Positions 1 through 6,597 of a stretch of DNA of 6,657 nucleotides are shown piece by piece (the first letter of the stretch is position 1; the number at the start of each line of letters is the position of its first letter). Position numbers and translations under genes: made by a program. Source of the stretch: Candidatus Hydrogenedentota bacterium (GTDB lineage Bacteria > Hydrogenedentota > Hydrogenedentia > Hydrogenedentales > CAITNO01); NCBI GenBank assembly GCA_007124105.1, contig SLFT01000180.1, positions 1 through 6,657 on the forward strand, written 5' to 3'. Below the pieces are notes generated by a model that saw nothing but the letters and a program-made list of their open reading frames with translations, made no database searches and was not told where the DNA came from.

Positions 1-1341
1 AGCGACCGATTGGACTGGGCCGCCGCTACATGCGCCATTGTATACGCGTCGAATCTGAGTTATATTGCCGACGACATATATACGCTGAATGTCAGCGCGT
101 ATAGGGTAAGTGGGAAACCGGCCTGTGAAGACGAGCCTTTCGGCGACCAACCCACAGCGGCGTTCTGTTCCGCCTTTGTGGTTGGCGAAGACCTGATAGC
201 CACGGCTGGGCATTGTCTGAATGAATCAAGCCTCCCAAATATCCGCTTCTTATTCGGTTTCGAAATGGTTGACGCAACGACGCCCGTACTTGAATTTCAT
301 AGCGACCAGATTTATACCGGCGAGGAGATTATCTCCTATGTCTCCTCCGGCGCGGAAGACCACGCGCTGGTGCGGATAGACCGTCCGATTGTCGCCCCCG
401 GCGCCTGGCCGCTGCCCGTGCGAGAAAGCGGCGTGATTGCCGTCAACGAAAACATAGGCGTTATCGGTCATCCATCGGGCTTGCCCAAAAAAATCGCCTT
501 CGGGCCGACAACGGTGGTGCGCGACAATGAACCGGCAACCTATTTTGTCGCCAATCTCGATACCTATGGCGGCAACTCCGGGTCGCCGGTTTTCAACGCA
601 ACCACAGGGCTTGTGGAAGGCATACTCGTGCGCGGCGCAGCAGATTTTGTCATAGACACGGAAGACAACTGCTTTCGCTCGAATGTACTTGCTGATGATG
701 GCGGTCGCGGCGAGGATGTCACAAAGAGCACGGTGTTTGCCGCTATGATCGCTGATTCCAATGGCGCGGAGGGCGAAACACAGGAGGGCGAATTGGAAGA
801 AGGAGAGCCAGAGGACGCGCTGGTCCCCGAGGTTGTGAATATGTTGCCCCATCTGGCTGCAATGATACTTGAGGACGCTGGCTTCGTCCTGGGCAGTGTA
901 ACGGAAGCATACCACGACACTATTGAAGAAGGATTCGTTGTCAGTCAAATACCCGAAGCAGGTACGCTTGCCCAGATTGGATCAAGTGTTTCGGTAGTCG
1001 TTTCGTTGGGGCCGGCTGCACAGGAAGGTGAGGGCGAAGCGGCTGAGGGTGAACCTGTGGAAGGCGAGTCCGAGGGCGAAGCGGCTGAGGGTGAACCTGT
1101 GGAAGGCGAGTCCGAGGGCGAAGCGGCTGAAGGTGAACCTATGGAAGGCGAGTCCGAGGGTGAAGCGGCTGAAGGTGAACTTATGGAAGGCGAGAATGAC
1201 GATGTTGGCGGGTGCTGTGACGCGCCCTGCAATCCTGATGTATCTTCGAAGCGCGTCAGGAGACTACTGGGCGATTGGCTGCTGATCGGGCTTGCGTTGC
1301 TGACTGTGGCAGGTTATTCGCTGTCCCGGAGAAATATTTAA
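1..1341 (+). CDS. Secreted trypsin-like serine protease with PASTA domain, EGE-repeat stalk and C-terminal anchor (5' partial)
   Basis: Predicted extracytoplasmic endopeptidase of the chymotrypsin/V8-like fold. The frame is open to the window edge, and a possible TTG at position 10 lies inside what looks like the lead-in of the protease domain, so the true start and signal peptide are probably upstream. Counting from that TTG, the triad is His68 (TAGHC), Asp117 (EDHALVRID) and Ser190 (GGNSGSPVF). Cys53 and Cys69 match the conserved disulfide next to the catalytic His. The catalytic domain runs to about residue 250. A Glu/Gly linker (about 252-268) is followed by a PASTA-like domain (about 271-335), then four 14-residue EGEAAEGEPxEGES repeats (341-396). 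The tail has GGCC (400-403), a further Cys407, a basic KRVRR, a hydrophobic segment (about 421-438) and terminal SRRNI, resembling Cys-containing CTERM sorting signals. Protease identity is firm; PASTA is likely; the sorting mechanism and substrate are unknown. No link in function to the convergent glycan genes is shown. Confidence 0.9.
   Translation, partial: SDRLDWAAATCAIVYASNLSYIADDIYTLNVSAYRVSGKPACEDEPFGDQPTAAFCSAFVVGEDLIATAGHCLNESSLPNIRFLFGFEMVDATTPVLEFHSDQIYTGEEIISYVSSGAEDHALVRIDRPIVAPGAWPLPVRESGVIAVNENIGVIGHPSGLPKKIAFGPTTVVRDNEPATYFVANLDTYGGNSGSPVFNATTGLVEGILVRGAADFVIDTEDNCFRSNVLADDGGRGEDVTKSTVFAAMIADSNGAEGETQEGELEEGEPEDALVPEVVNMLPHLAAMILEDAGFVLGSVTEAYHDTIEEGFVVSQIPEAGTLAQIGSSVSVVVSLGPAAQEGEGEAAEGEPVEGESEGEAAEGEPVEGESEGEAAEGEPMEGESEGEAAEGELMEGENDDVGGCCDAPCNPDVSSKRVRRLLGDWLLIGLALLTVAGYSLSRRNI
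1030..1197 (+). repeat. Four tandem 42-bp repeats coding an EGE-rich stalk
   Basis: Units begin at 1030, 1072, 1114 and 1156, each exactly 42 bp and in frame, coding EGEAAEGEPVEGES or a close variant. Units 1 and 2 are identical at the DNA level. Unit 3 differs by gag to gaa and gtg to atg. Unit 4 carries further changes, including cct to ctt and a final tcc to aat. The product is a strongly acidic, probably extended spacer between the PASTA domain and the C-terminal anchor. Confidence 0.95.
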
Positions 1342-1368
1342 CCCAGAAGTAAAGCCGTGTTCTTTCTC

Positions 1369-1404
1369 ATAAGTCCTATGCGTCCGATAAGTCCCATACG
1401 CCCT
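1369..1404. repeat. Degenerate 9-bp tandem repeat, GTCC-rich
   Basis: Four consecutive 9-mers lie in the convergent intergenic region: ATAAGTCCT, ATGCGTCCG, ATAAGTCCC and ATACGCCCT, with a decayed fifth start (ATAC) at 1405. The first and third units are closest, as are the second and fourth, so an 18-bp higher-order unit is also visible. Function is unknown. I have an impression of similar GTCC-type 9-bp repeats between genes in Hydrogenedentes and Planctomycetes-like genomes, but that is memory, not a search. Confidence 0.75.
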
Positions 1405-1407
1405 ATA

Positions 1408-1441
1408 CAACACAGTCGTTGCGCGAACAGTCCATGTGTTG
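1408..1441. other. Imperfect inverted repeat between convergent genes, weak terminator candidate
   Basis: CAACACA (1408-1414) is the exact reverse complement of TGTGTTG (1435-1441), separated by 20 nt that contain a small GTT/AAC inner pairing. It sits between two converging genes, where a bidirectional terminator would be expected. It lacks a T-run on either strand and the stem is short, so termination is only a possibility. Confidence 0.25.
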
Positions 1442-1489
1442 GCTCGAAAAGTGCCCTTGTAAATGCCGTCGAGGTCATGAAGTCAGAAC

Positions 1490-3874
1490 TCAACGGTGCC
1501 GTGCCGTGCCGTACCATTGGCGGCCGCCGTGGTCCAAGTGTAACACAGCAACGCCGTCCAATCGCGTTTCCTGGCCATACCTGTAAATGACTTCCTGCGC
1601 AAAAATCCAGTCGGACGCTTCGAAGTGGTCCAGTTCGTGATAGGGGAATCGTTGCAGGATTTCACGACGTACACATTGGAAAAAGCCGCACGGCATGCTT
1701 TCTGCTTCCCGGTACCGGTAATCCGTGGTAGCGTCTGATACGGCCTCGAAATCCTCCCAGGGCCTTGTTTCGCCCAACAGGATTTTTGCGGTCATCTCCG
1801 GCGTCGCCATCTTTCTTCCGTCGGGCGCGATGAAATGTTTTCCCAACTTTGCCGCCTCGATTCGTTCAAAAAGATAAGGCGGAAGCACGATATCAGAGTC
1901 CATCAATATGATCCATTCGCCCGAGGCCACATGAAGCGACTCGTTGATCATAAACCCCTTGGAACGCACATGGTCTTCGGAGAATGAGGAACGCACAATG
2001 CGCAAATGAGGATGGGTGTAGGACATGCTCTCGATAAGGTCGTCCGTTGCGTCTATGCCCGGCACATAGGCAATCACCACTTCCATACGGGTCGGCTCTA
2101 TCCCTTTCTGGTGGGCGAGAGAAAGGAGCGCCGCCTGCAAACGGCGCGTGTAGCGTGTGCTGACAATGATCACGGAATAGGCGACCTGCTCAGCGCGTTT
2201 CACGGGTGCGGGTTCGCCTTCCCAGAGCATCAGCGTTTGGGTAATAATGAACCCGTCAATGTTATGAATGGATATGCGCGGTTCAAGCACCCCTGACAGT
2301 CGCAGCGGCAGCCGGGGCCCGCCGTCAAACTCGATGGGCCGCACGGGAATGCCGTCGCGCAACAGCACGTAATAACCGTCCTTGTCCACATGCAGCGCCA
2401 TCTTGTGGGAATAATCTATCATGGGGCAAACGATTTTTGTATGACGGCCGAAACTGAATCCTATCAGATCGGCAATGCCGCCGCCAAAGGTAAGCGCCAG
2501 CGTAAAGGGCGGTTCTATCCGGGTCAGGACGGTACTCAGCAGTTCCGTGTTGGTAAAGGAAAACCAGCGTTGCACTGAATCATCCTGCGGATTATAGTGA
2601 TTTTCGATTTCGTAGGTTTCCGGCAGGATTTCGCGGGTGGGCGCCGTGTGTATAATGCGGTCGCGCGTCGTTTCAGCCAGCGCGACCAGGTAATCAGGCA
2701 AACGCCGTCGCGCCTCGTCAACAGCATCATAGTATCGGGTTCGATTCACGCTCAGATGGAGAGGCGAAACAACGGGCGTTCCCGGCTGCGCTTTCACGAC
2801 GCTGTGGGGCAGCACGGTCTTGAATGGTTCAGAGCGGCGATCGCATATCCGCTGGAAACGGCATCGGCTGCATTCGGGGCCTAAGTCGCGCTGCTGCTTT
2901 GCGCGCAGTTGCTCGAGAGCCGCTTCGCAGGCGCTCGTATTTTCCGGTAATGGCTTCAGACTGTTGGGCAGGCGGATGTGCCGCGTAAATTTATGGAACA
3001 TCCACACCCACACATACACACGGGGATGCTGAAGAAGCCAGGGTAATACGGCCCTGTCAAGGGCATTGTGCAACGAATTGCGCCTTGCCAACAGACTTTC
3101 AATGGCCTTGGACATGCGCTTTGGCCCGCATTGGAATATCTTTTCCGCAAGGGTGTAAGCGCCCTCTGTATATTGCTGGTGGTCGAGAAAAAACTGGTGT
3201 CGGCTAATTACATGGGGATAATTGGCCTCGTCAACATGACAGTAGGGCAGCCCAAGGAGGTTGGCTTCAATCCCCTGGCTGTCCAATGCCCGCACGAGAC
3301 GGTTCATCCAGGCGCATGTTTCCAGGCATTCCCGGGCGTTGCGCCGCGGCTGCGCGTCGGTGAACGCATCCGCCAGCGTCACATTCACGGAAACGGCGTC
3401 GGCCAGCTGCTTGGCAAGATGTTCAGGGTCGGGCTGACACGAAACAGGCGCGGCGATTTGAACGCGCGCCGAGAGCCCCGCGGCCTTGCAGATGCCGATA
3501 CATTCTGACAGCCGGGTCAGCTCCGTTGCGCGTGGGGTCAGAAAGATGTCATGAAGTCCCAACGCCGCCAGTTCCCGCAATCCCTCCAGGGTATCCAGTT
3601 CGCTGATACGCAACGATAGACGCACGTTTTCGTTTGTTGCAAAGGTCGTCAGCTCATGTACGTGAGGCAAGGTATCTCGGTCAACCATCACGTCTATTGT
3701 TTCGACCTTGAAAACGCTGCTGTTCAGGCGTATCCATTTCTTGATGTCTGTAACCGAATACGGTATGGCGCGACGATTGCGGCTTAATACCAGACCGCGC
3801 AACGGCGGCAATTCAACCTGGACATCTGGCGTGGTTGCTGAATCACTATGAGTGTTGTCTGATGGCCTGTTCAC
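1490..3874 (-). CDS. Degenerate radical-SAM-like domain fused to a GT2-type glycosyltransferase
   Basis: 794 residues, apparently three parts. Residues about 25-375 look like a radical SAM alpha/beta barrel in strand and helix rhythm (for example LRELAALGLHDIFLTPRA) but have no CxxxCxxC, so SAM-cluster chemistry is not expected. The region ends in C335-x2-C338-x5-C344 (CSRCRFQRIC), the same spacing as in the neighbouring radical SAM enzyme. Residues about 376-562 form a domain I do not recognise. Residues about 566-794 resemble a GT-A family 2 glycosyltransferase: first strand YSVIIVSTRY, DxD motif D659-S-D661 in ILMDSDIVLPP, an acidic acceptor-side segment FEASDW (D755), and a late HLDHGG that could supply a metal ligand. 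It probably transfers a sugar from a nucleotide donor at the cytoplasmic membrane face; donor and acceptor are unknown. The start is GTG with AGG seven nt upstream, 33 nt after the previous stop; no ATG near the N-terminus offers an alternative. Glycosyltransferase call is strong; barrel origin is inferred. Confidence 0.85.
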   Translation of the reverse strand: MNRPSDNTHSDSATTPDVQVELPPLRGLVLSRNRRAIPYSVTDIKKWIRLNSSVFKVETIDVMVDRDTLPHVHELTTFATNENVRLSLRISELDTLEGLRELAALGLHDIFLTPRATELTRLSECIGICKAAGLSARVQIAAPVSCQPDPEHLAKQLADAVSVNVTLADAFTDAQPRRNARECLETCAWMNRLVRALDSQGIEANLLGLPYCHVDEANYPHVISRHQFFLDHQQYTEGAYTLAEKIFQCGPKRMSKAIESLLARRNSLHNALDRAVLPWLLQHPRVYVWVWMFHKFTRHIRLPNSLKPLPENTSACEAALEQLRAKQQRDLGPECSRCRFQRICDRRSEPFKTVLPHSVVKAQPGTPVVSPLHLSVNRTRYYDAVDEARRRLPDYLVALAETTRDRIIHTAPTREILPETYEIENHYNPQDDSVQRWFSFTNTELLSTVLTRIEPPFTLALTFGGGIADLIGFSFGRHTKIVCPMIDYSHKMALHVDKDGYYVLLRDGIPVRPIEFDGGPRLPLRLSGVLEPRISIHNIDGFIITQTLMLWEGEPAPVKRAEQVAYSVIIVSTRYTRRLQAALLSLAHQKGIEPTRMEVVIAYVPGIDATDDLIESMSYTHPHLRIVRSSFSEDHVRSKGFMINESLHVASGEWIILMDSDIVLPPYLFERIEAAKLGKHFIAPDGRKMATPEMTAKILLGETRPWEDFEAVSDATTDYRYREAESMPCGFFQCVRREILQRFPYHELDHFEASDWIFAQEVIYRYGQETRLDGVAVLHLDHGGRQWYGTARHR

Positions 3875-3875
3875 T

Positions 3876-3890
3876 TTAGAGCCTGTTCAT
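3876..3890 (-). other. Four-codon mini-ORF abutting the GTG start, with duplicated start-region sequence
   Basis: On the minus strand ATG AAC AGG CTC TAA (MNRL) ends one nucleotide before the GTG start of the 794-residue gene, whose own first codons are GTG AAC AGG (MNR). The 9-mer TGAACAGGC occurs at both places, at 3881-3889 and 3865-3873, 16 nt apart. The upstream AGG also serves as the only plausible ribosome-binding element for the GTG. Whether the mini-ORF is translated is unknown. Confidence 0.35.
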
Positions 3891-3907
3891 AACGCTGCGG
3901 CGCCCCA

Positions 3908-5161
3908 TTAGAGCGCCCACGACGCGTCTTCTGGTTCCACTGTTTTTTCTTGTTTTCGAATGTAATATGTAGGGTCGTCAATACCATGCGCGGCCTCGAT
4001 GGGCGTCGCTTCGTCGGTCCCAAAGATACCGGCGTAATCGCCATGAAATCCGTCGCAGATATTCCGGGCGGCGCATGCGTTACAGGCTTCATGATACTGG
4101 TAACTGCAATCGGCGGCGGCGCGGTAGCGCGCTTCCTCCCTGTAAATACGCTCCAGTCCCCTGATCCGCTGTATCAACAGTGTCAGGCGCCGGTGCCCTT
4201 TGAATTTGAGGCCCTGGACGACGGGACTGCGTTCATAATGGTCGCGAATATAAAAGGAGTCGCCACTTCGCAGATCGCGGCTATACGGACCGCCCAGCAG
4301 AAACGGCGGCATCACGCCGCCTTCTTTGCGCAGCTGCGGCGGACGCATGGACCATGCCCAGCTTTGATAATCCCACTCATGGGTATCGTATGACAGTTGC
4401 TGGAAATTGTAAAAATTTTTGCGGTGGCTGTCCTCGGCCATGCATAACGGCAGGTAGCGCACATTAACCTCGACCTTTGCTTCCTCGAGAAGCGCGATAG
4501 CTTTCGTCAGATGTTCGCGCGCTTCTGAATAGCGCGGCACGGTGTCGGCGCACCGCCCGCCGGCGGTCTGGTCCTCGAAGGGGTTGAAGGCGATAAAATT
4601 AACGGCATACGCGCCGTATTCAATGGCGTGTCGCGCCACTTCCGGAAGCAGCGGAATCACAGGCTTGGACATGGTGCAGTTGACCCGAAACGGAAAGGCA
4701 AGGGTCTGCATCTGCTCGACGGCCCTTCTTATCTTGTCATAAGCGCCTGGTACGCGCACCACCTCGTCATGCAGATCGCCCACGCCATGAAGACTCACCA
4801 GAAAATCACGGAGCCCGGCATCCCGGTATTTTTCGATTTCACCGGGTTTGGCAAGGGCCAGGCCGTTTGTAATGAGCGTCGGATACAGACCAATATCGCG
4901 GCAGTACGCAATCAGTTCCAGGATATCGGGGTAGATGGTCGGTTCTCCGCCCTGAATGTCTATGGCGGTGTTCCCGTAAAAGTAGCGCAGCGTGTCGCAA
5001 ATCGTTTTGGCCTTGTCCAGCGACATGAACGCGTGTTCAGGATGTTTATGGTCTTCAATGCGTTTGATGAAATAACAGAAGTAGCAACGTTGATTGCATG
5101 TCTGGCCAAGCCACATCACGCCGCGCTTGGTGAGAACACGTTTCGTCGTTTTTTTAATCAT
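3908..5161 (-). CDS. Radical SAM enzyme with C-terminal SPASM/Twitch-like Cys cluster, glycan locus type
   Basis: 417 residues. The canonical [4Fe-4S]/SAM motif is C22-x3-C26-x2-C29 (CNQRCYFC), followed by the SAM-binding GGEPT (71-75) and later barrel strands such as LITNG and FLVSLHG. Near the C-terminus Cys352, Cys360, Cys363 and Cys369 (ACNACAARNICDGF) look like ligands for an auxiliary iron-sulfur cluster of SPASM or Twitch type, shorter than the full seven-Cys SPASM pattern. Family knowledge predicts reductive SAM cleavage to a 5'-deoxyadenosyl radical; the substrate cannot be read from the sequence. Its place between a Wzt-type ATPase and a glycosyltransferase fusion points to modification of a sugar, lipid carrier or glycan-attached group, which is inference. 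The ATG start is supported by CAGGA upstream and by Met1 lying just before the first barrel strand. A peptide-modifying (RiPP) role is less likely because no precursor gene is seen. Confidence 0.88.
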   Translation of the reverse strand: MIKKTTKRVLTKRGVMWLGQTCNQRCYFCYFIKRIEDHKHPEHAFMSLDKAKTICDTLRYFYGNTAIDIQGGEPTIYPDILELIAYCRDIGLYPTLITNGLALAKPGEIEKYRDAGLRDFLVSLHGVGDLHDEVVRVPGAYDKIRRAVEQMQTLAFPFRVNCTMSKPVIPLLPEVARHAIEYGAYAVNFIAFNPFEDQTAGGRCADTVPRYSEAREHLTKAIALLEEAKVEVNVRYLPLCMAEDSHRKNFYNFQQLSYDTHEWDYQSWAWSMRPPQLRKEGGVMPPFLLGGPYSRDLRSGDSFYIRDHYERSPVVQGLKFKGHRRLTLLIQRIRGLERIYREEARYRAAADCSYQYHEACNACAARNICDGFHGDYAGIFGTDEATPIEAAHGIDDPTYYIRKQEKTVEPEDASWAL

Positions 5162-5171
5162 TACTGAATGA

Positions 5172-5176
5172 TCCTG
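5172..5176 (-). promoter_or_regulatory. Ribosome binding site of the radical SAM gene
   Basis: CAGGA on the minus strand lies 10 nt upstream of the ATG at 5161, inside the 38-nt gap after the ATPase gene. It is the clearest Shine-Dalgarno-like element in the minus-strand run and supports this start. Confidence 0.5.
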
Positions 5177-5199
5177 TTACAGGTTGTTCAACAAACGCG

Positions 5200-6597
5200 T
5201 CACGATGCGTCATCGGGTTCGGCGGGCAATACGCTGATAGTCCCGGAAAAATATAGATGCCGTCCCGGCTGCAGGCATATACGGCCTTGTTCCGAGGGGC
5301 GCAACGCTTGCAGCACATGCGCGTTTTCCTTGTAGGAGGTGTTAATTGCCGTCATCCTCATTTCCGGGCACGCATCGTCAAGCGTCATTACAACGGTGGG
5401 CTGACCGTCGCTTTTCGCCCTAATGGACGTGCCCGGCGTATAAATCTTGTTGCAATGCACCCAGGTGGAGCGCTCTTTGTCATACTCCAGAAAATCGCCC
5501 GTCTCATAATCGGTTTCCCAGCGCTTGTAGTCCGGCGTCAACACGACGCTGGCCTGGTACTCGTCTATCTCGATCTCGCCGGTGTTTTCAAGCCAGATGC
5601 GCAGATGGATGGCGTTGTCCCCGGTCGTAATTTCCCACTCCTGCCCGAAGGGGAGACGCCGCGACTGCCCCTTTAACACCATACCGTCGGGCGTGGACGC
5701 AACGTCGCTCCAGAACAGGCTCTGGCTGTCGTTCCACAAATGGGCGATAAGCATCGAGGTATACACGTGGAGATAGGTGGTAATCGCAACGTCGTCCCAA
5801 AAGAGCAGTATAAACCCGTGTTCCAGACGCGCCGTCAAACGACCGCATTTGATTATCTGTCCGCTGCCCACCTGGCGCAAGTAGTGCAGAATCGTGTTCT
5901 GGGTCGTGTCGCTCAGACTGACGCGTCCCTTCTCCAGCAGGATAACGCGATCGCATAACGTGTTGACGGCGCCCAGGTCATGAGAGACAAAAACAATGGT
6001 CTTCTTTTGATCGCGCAATTCATCTATTTTGGCGATGCACTTCCGCTGAAACTCGGCGTCGCCCACGGCGAGCACCTCGTCCGCCAGAAAAATGTCCGGG
6101 TTGGTGTGGACGGCAACAGCAAATCCGATGCGTACATACATGCCGCTCGAATAGGTTTCCACAGGCTGATCGATAAACTCCTCGATACCCGAAAACGCTA
6201 CAATTTCATCAAAAACCTCGTCCACCTGTGCGTGGCGCATCCCCATCAGCCCCGCGTTCAAGTAAATGTTCTCGCGACCGGTGAGCACCGGGTTGAACCC
6301 CGCGCCCAGCTCGAGCAAAGACGCCATGCGGCCCCGCACAACAACGCGTCCGCTCGAGGGAAGCGTGACCCCTACGATAACGCTCAACAGTGTGCTCTTT
6401 CCCGAGCCGTTTCTGCCGATAATGCCCAGCGATTCGCCGGGTTCCACATGCAGCGTAATATCCTGTAAAGCAGTGAAGGTATTCCCCTTGCGGCCCGTGA
6501 ACCATTCGCCAACGCCAAAAGCGCCGCGCAGGTGGCGCGGGCCCCTGCGGGCGGGAAATACTTTACTGATATTATCAACTTCGATGATTGGTTTCAT
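5200..6597 (-). CDS. Wzt-type ABC transporter ATP-binding protein with atypical C-terminal domain
   Basis: 465 residues. Residues 1-244 are a polysaccharide-export nucleotide-binding domain: Walker A GRNGSGKST (61-69), a Wzt/TagH-style signature YSSGM (149-153), Walker B IFLADE (D173, E174) followed by VLAVGD, and the switch His206 in VSHD. The N-terminal stretch between VF and ALQDI (about 15-42) is the basic insertion usual in Wzt/TagH proteins. The domain powers export of a lipid-linked glycan with a Wzm-type permease. Residues about 247-465 are beta-rich (for example GRLTARLEHGFILLFWDD and AIHLRIWLENTGEIEIDEY) and do not look to me like the standard Wzt carbohydrate-binding domain; they more resemble a galactose-mutarotase-like beta-sandwich, at low confidence. 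By analogy with Wzt the domain may recognise the finished chain. The ATG start overlaps the upstream stop as ATGA, implying translational coupling. ATPase call is very secure; symbol withheld because the tail is atypical. Confidence 0.93.
   Translation of the reverse strand: MKPIIEVDNISKVFPARRGPRHLRGAFGVGEWFTGRKGNTFTALQDITLHVEPGESLGIIGRNGSGKSTLLSVIVGVTLPSSGRVVVRGRMASLLELGAGFNPVLTGRENIYLNAGLMGMRHAQVDEVFDEIVAFSGIEEFIDQPVETYSSGMYVRIGFAVAVHTNPDIFLADEVLAVGDAEFQRKCIAKIDELRDQKKTIVFVSHDLGAVNTLCDRVILLEKGRVSLSDTTQNTILHYLRQVGSGQIIKCGRLTARLEHGFILLFWDDVAITTYLHVYTSMLIAHLWNDSQSLFWSDVASTPDGMVLKGQSRRLPFGQEWEITTGDNAIHLRIWLENTGEIEIDEYQASVVLTPDYKRWETDYETGDFLEYDKERSTWVHCNKIYTPGTSIRAKSDGQPTVVMTLDDACPEMRMTAINTSYKENAHVLQALRPSEQGRICLQPGRHLYFSGTISVLPAEPDDAS

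Noticed and set aside
250..948. Long minus-strand frame (232 codons) across the protease gene
   Set aside because: It is antisense to a catalytic domain with an intact triad and shows no recognisable domain; long antisense frames are expected from this codon bias.
945..1232. Minus-strand Ser/Pro-rich repeat frame
   Set aside because: It is the antisense reading of the EGE repeats (GAG/GGC codons read as CTC/GCC and the like), not an independent repeat protein.
1514..1534. GGCGGCCGCC palindrome near the end of the glycosyltransferase gene as a terminator
   Set aside because: It lies within coding sequence, its flanking pairing is broken, and no T-run follows on either strand.
1357..1590. Plus-strand 77-codon frame after the protease gene starting with GTG
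   Set aside because: Its N-terminus is simply the 9-bp repeat translated, there is no ribosome binding site, and its second half overlaps the glycosyltransferase gene antisense.
4628..5167. Plus-strand 179-codon frame over the radical SAM gene
   Set aside because: Antisense to the CxxxCxxC and GGEPT region, with no family resemblance of its own.
3875..5199. RiPP biosynthesis locus (radical SAM plus transporter plus protease)
   Set aside because: There is no room for a precursor peptide gene in the 33-nt and 38-nt gaps, the transporter is of the polysaccharide-export class, and the protease lies convergent on the other strand. A precursor outside the window cannot be excluded.
5980..6468. 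Plus-strand 162-codon frame over the ATPase gene
   Set aside because: Antisense to the Walker and signature motifs; no ribosome binding site or recognisable domain.
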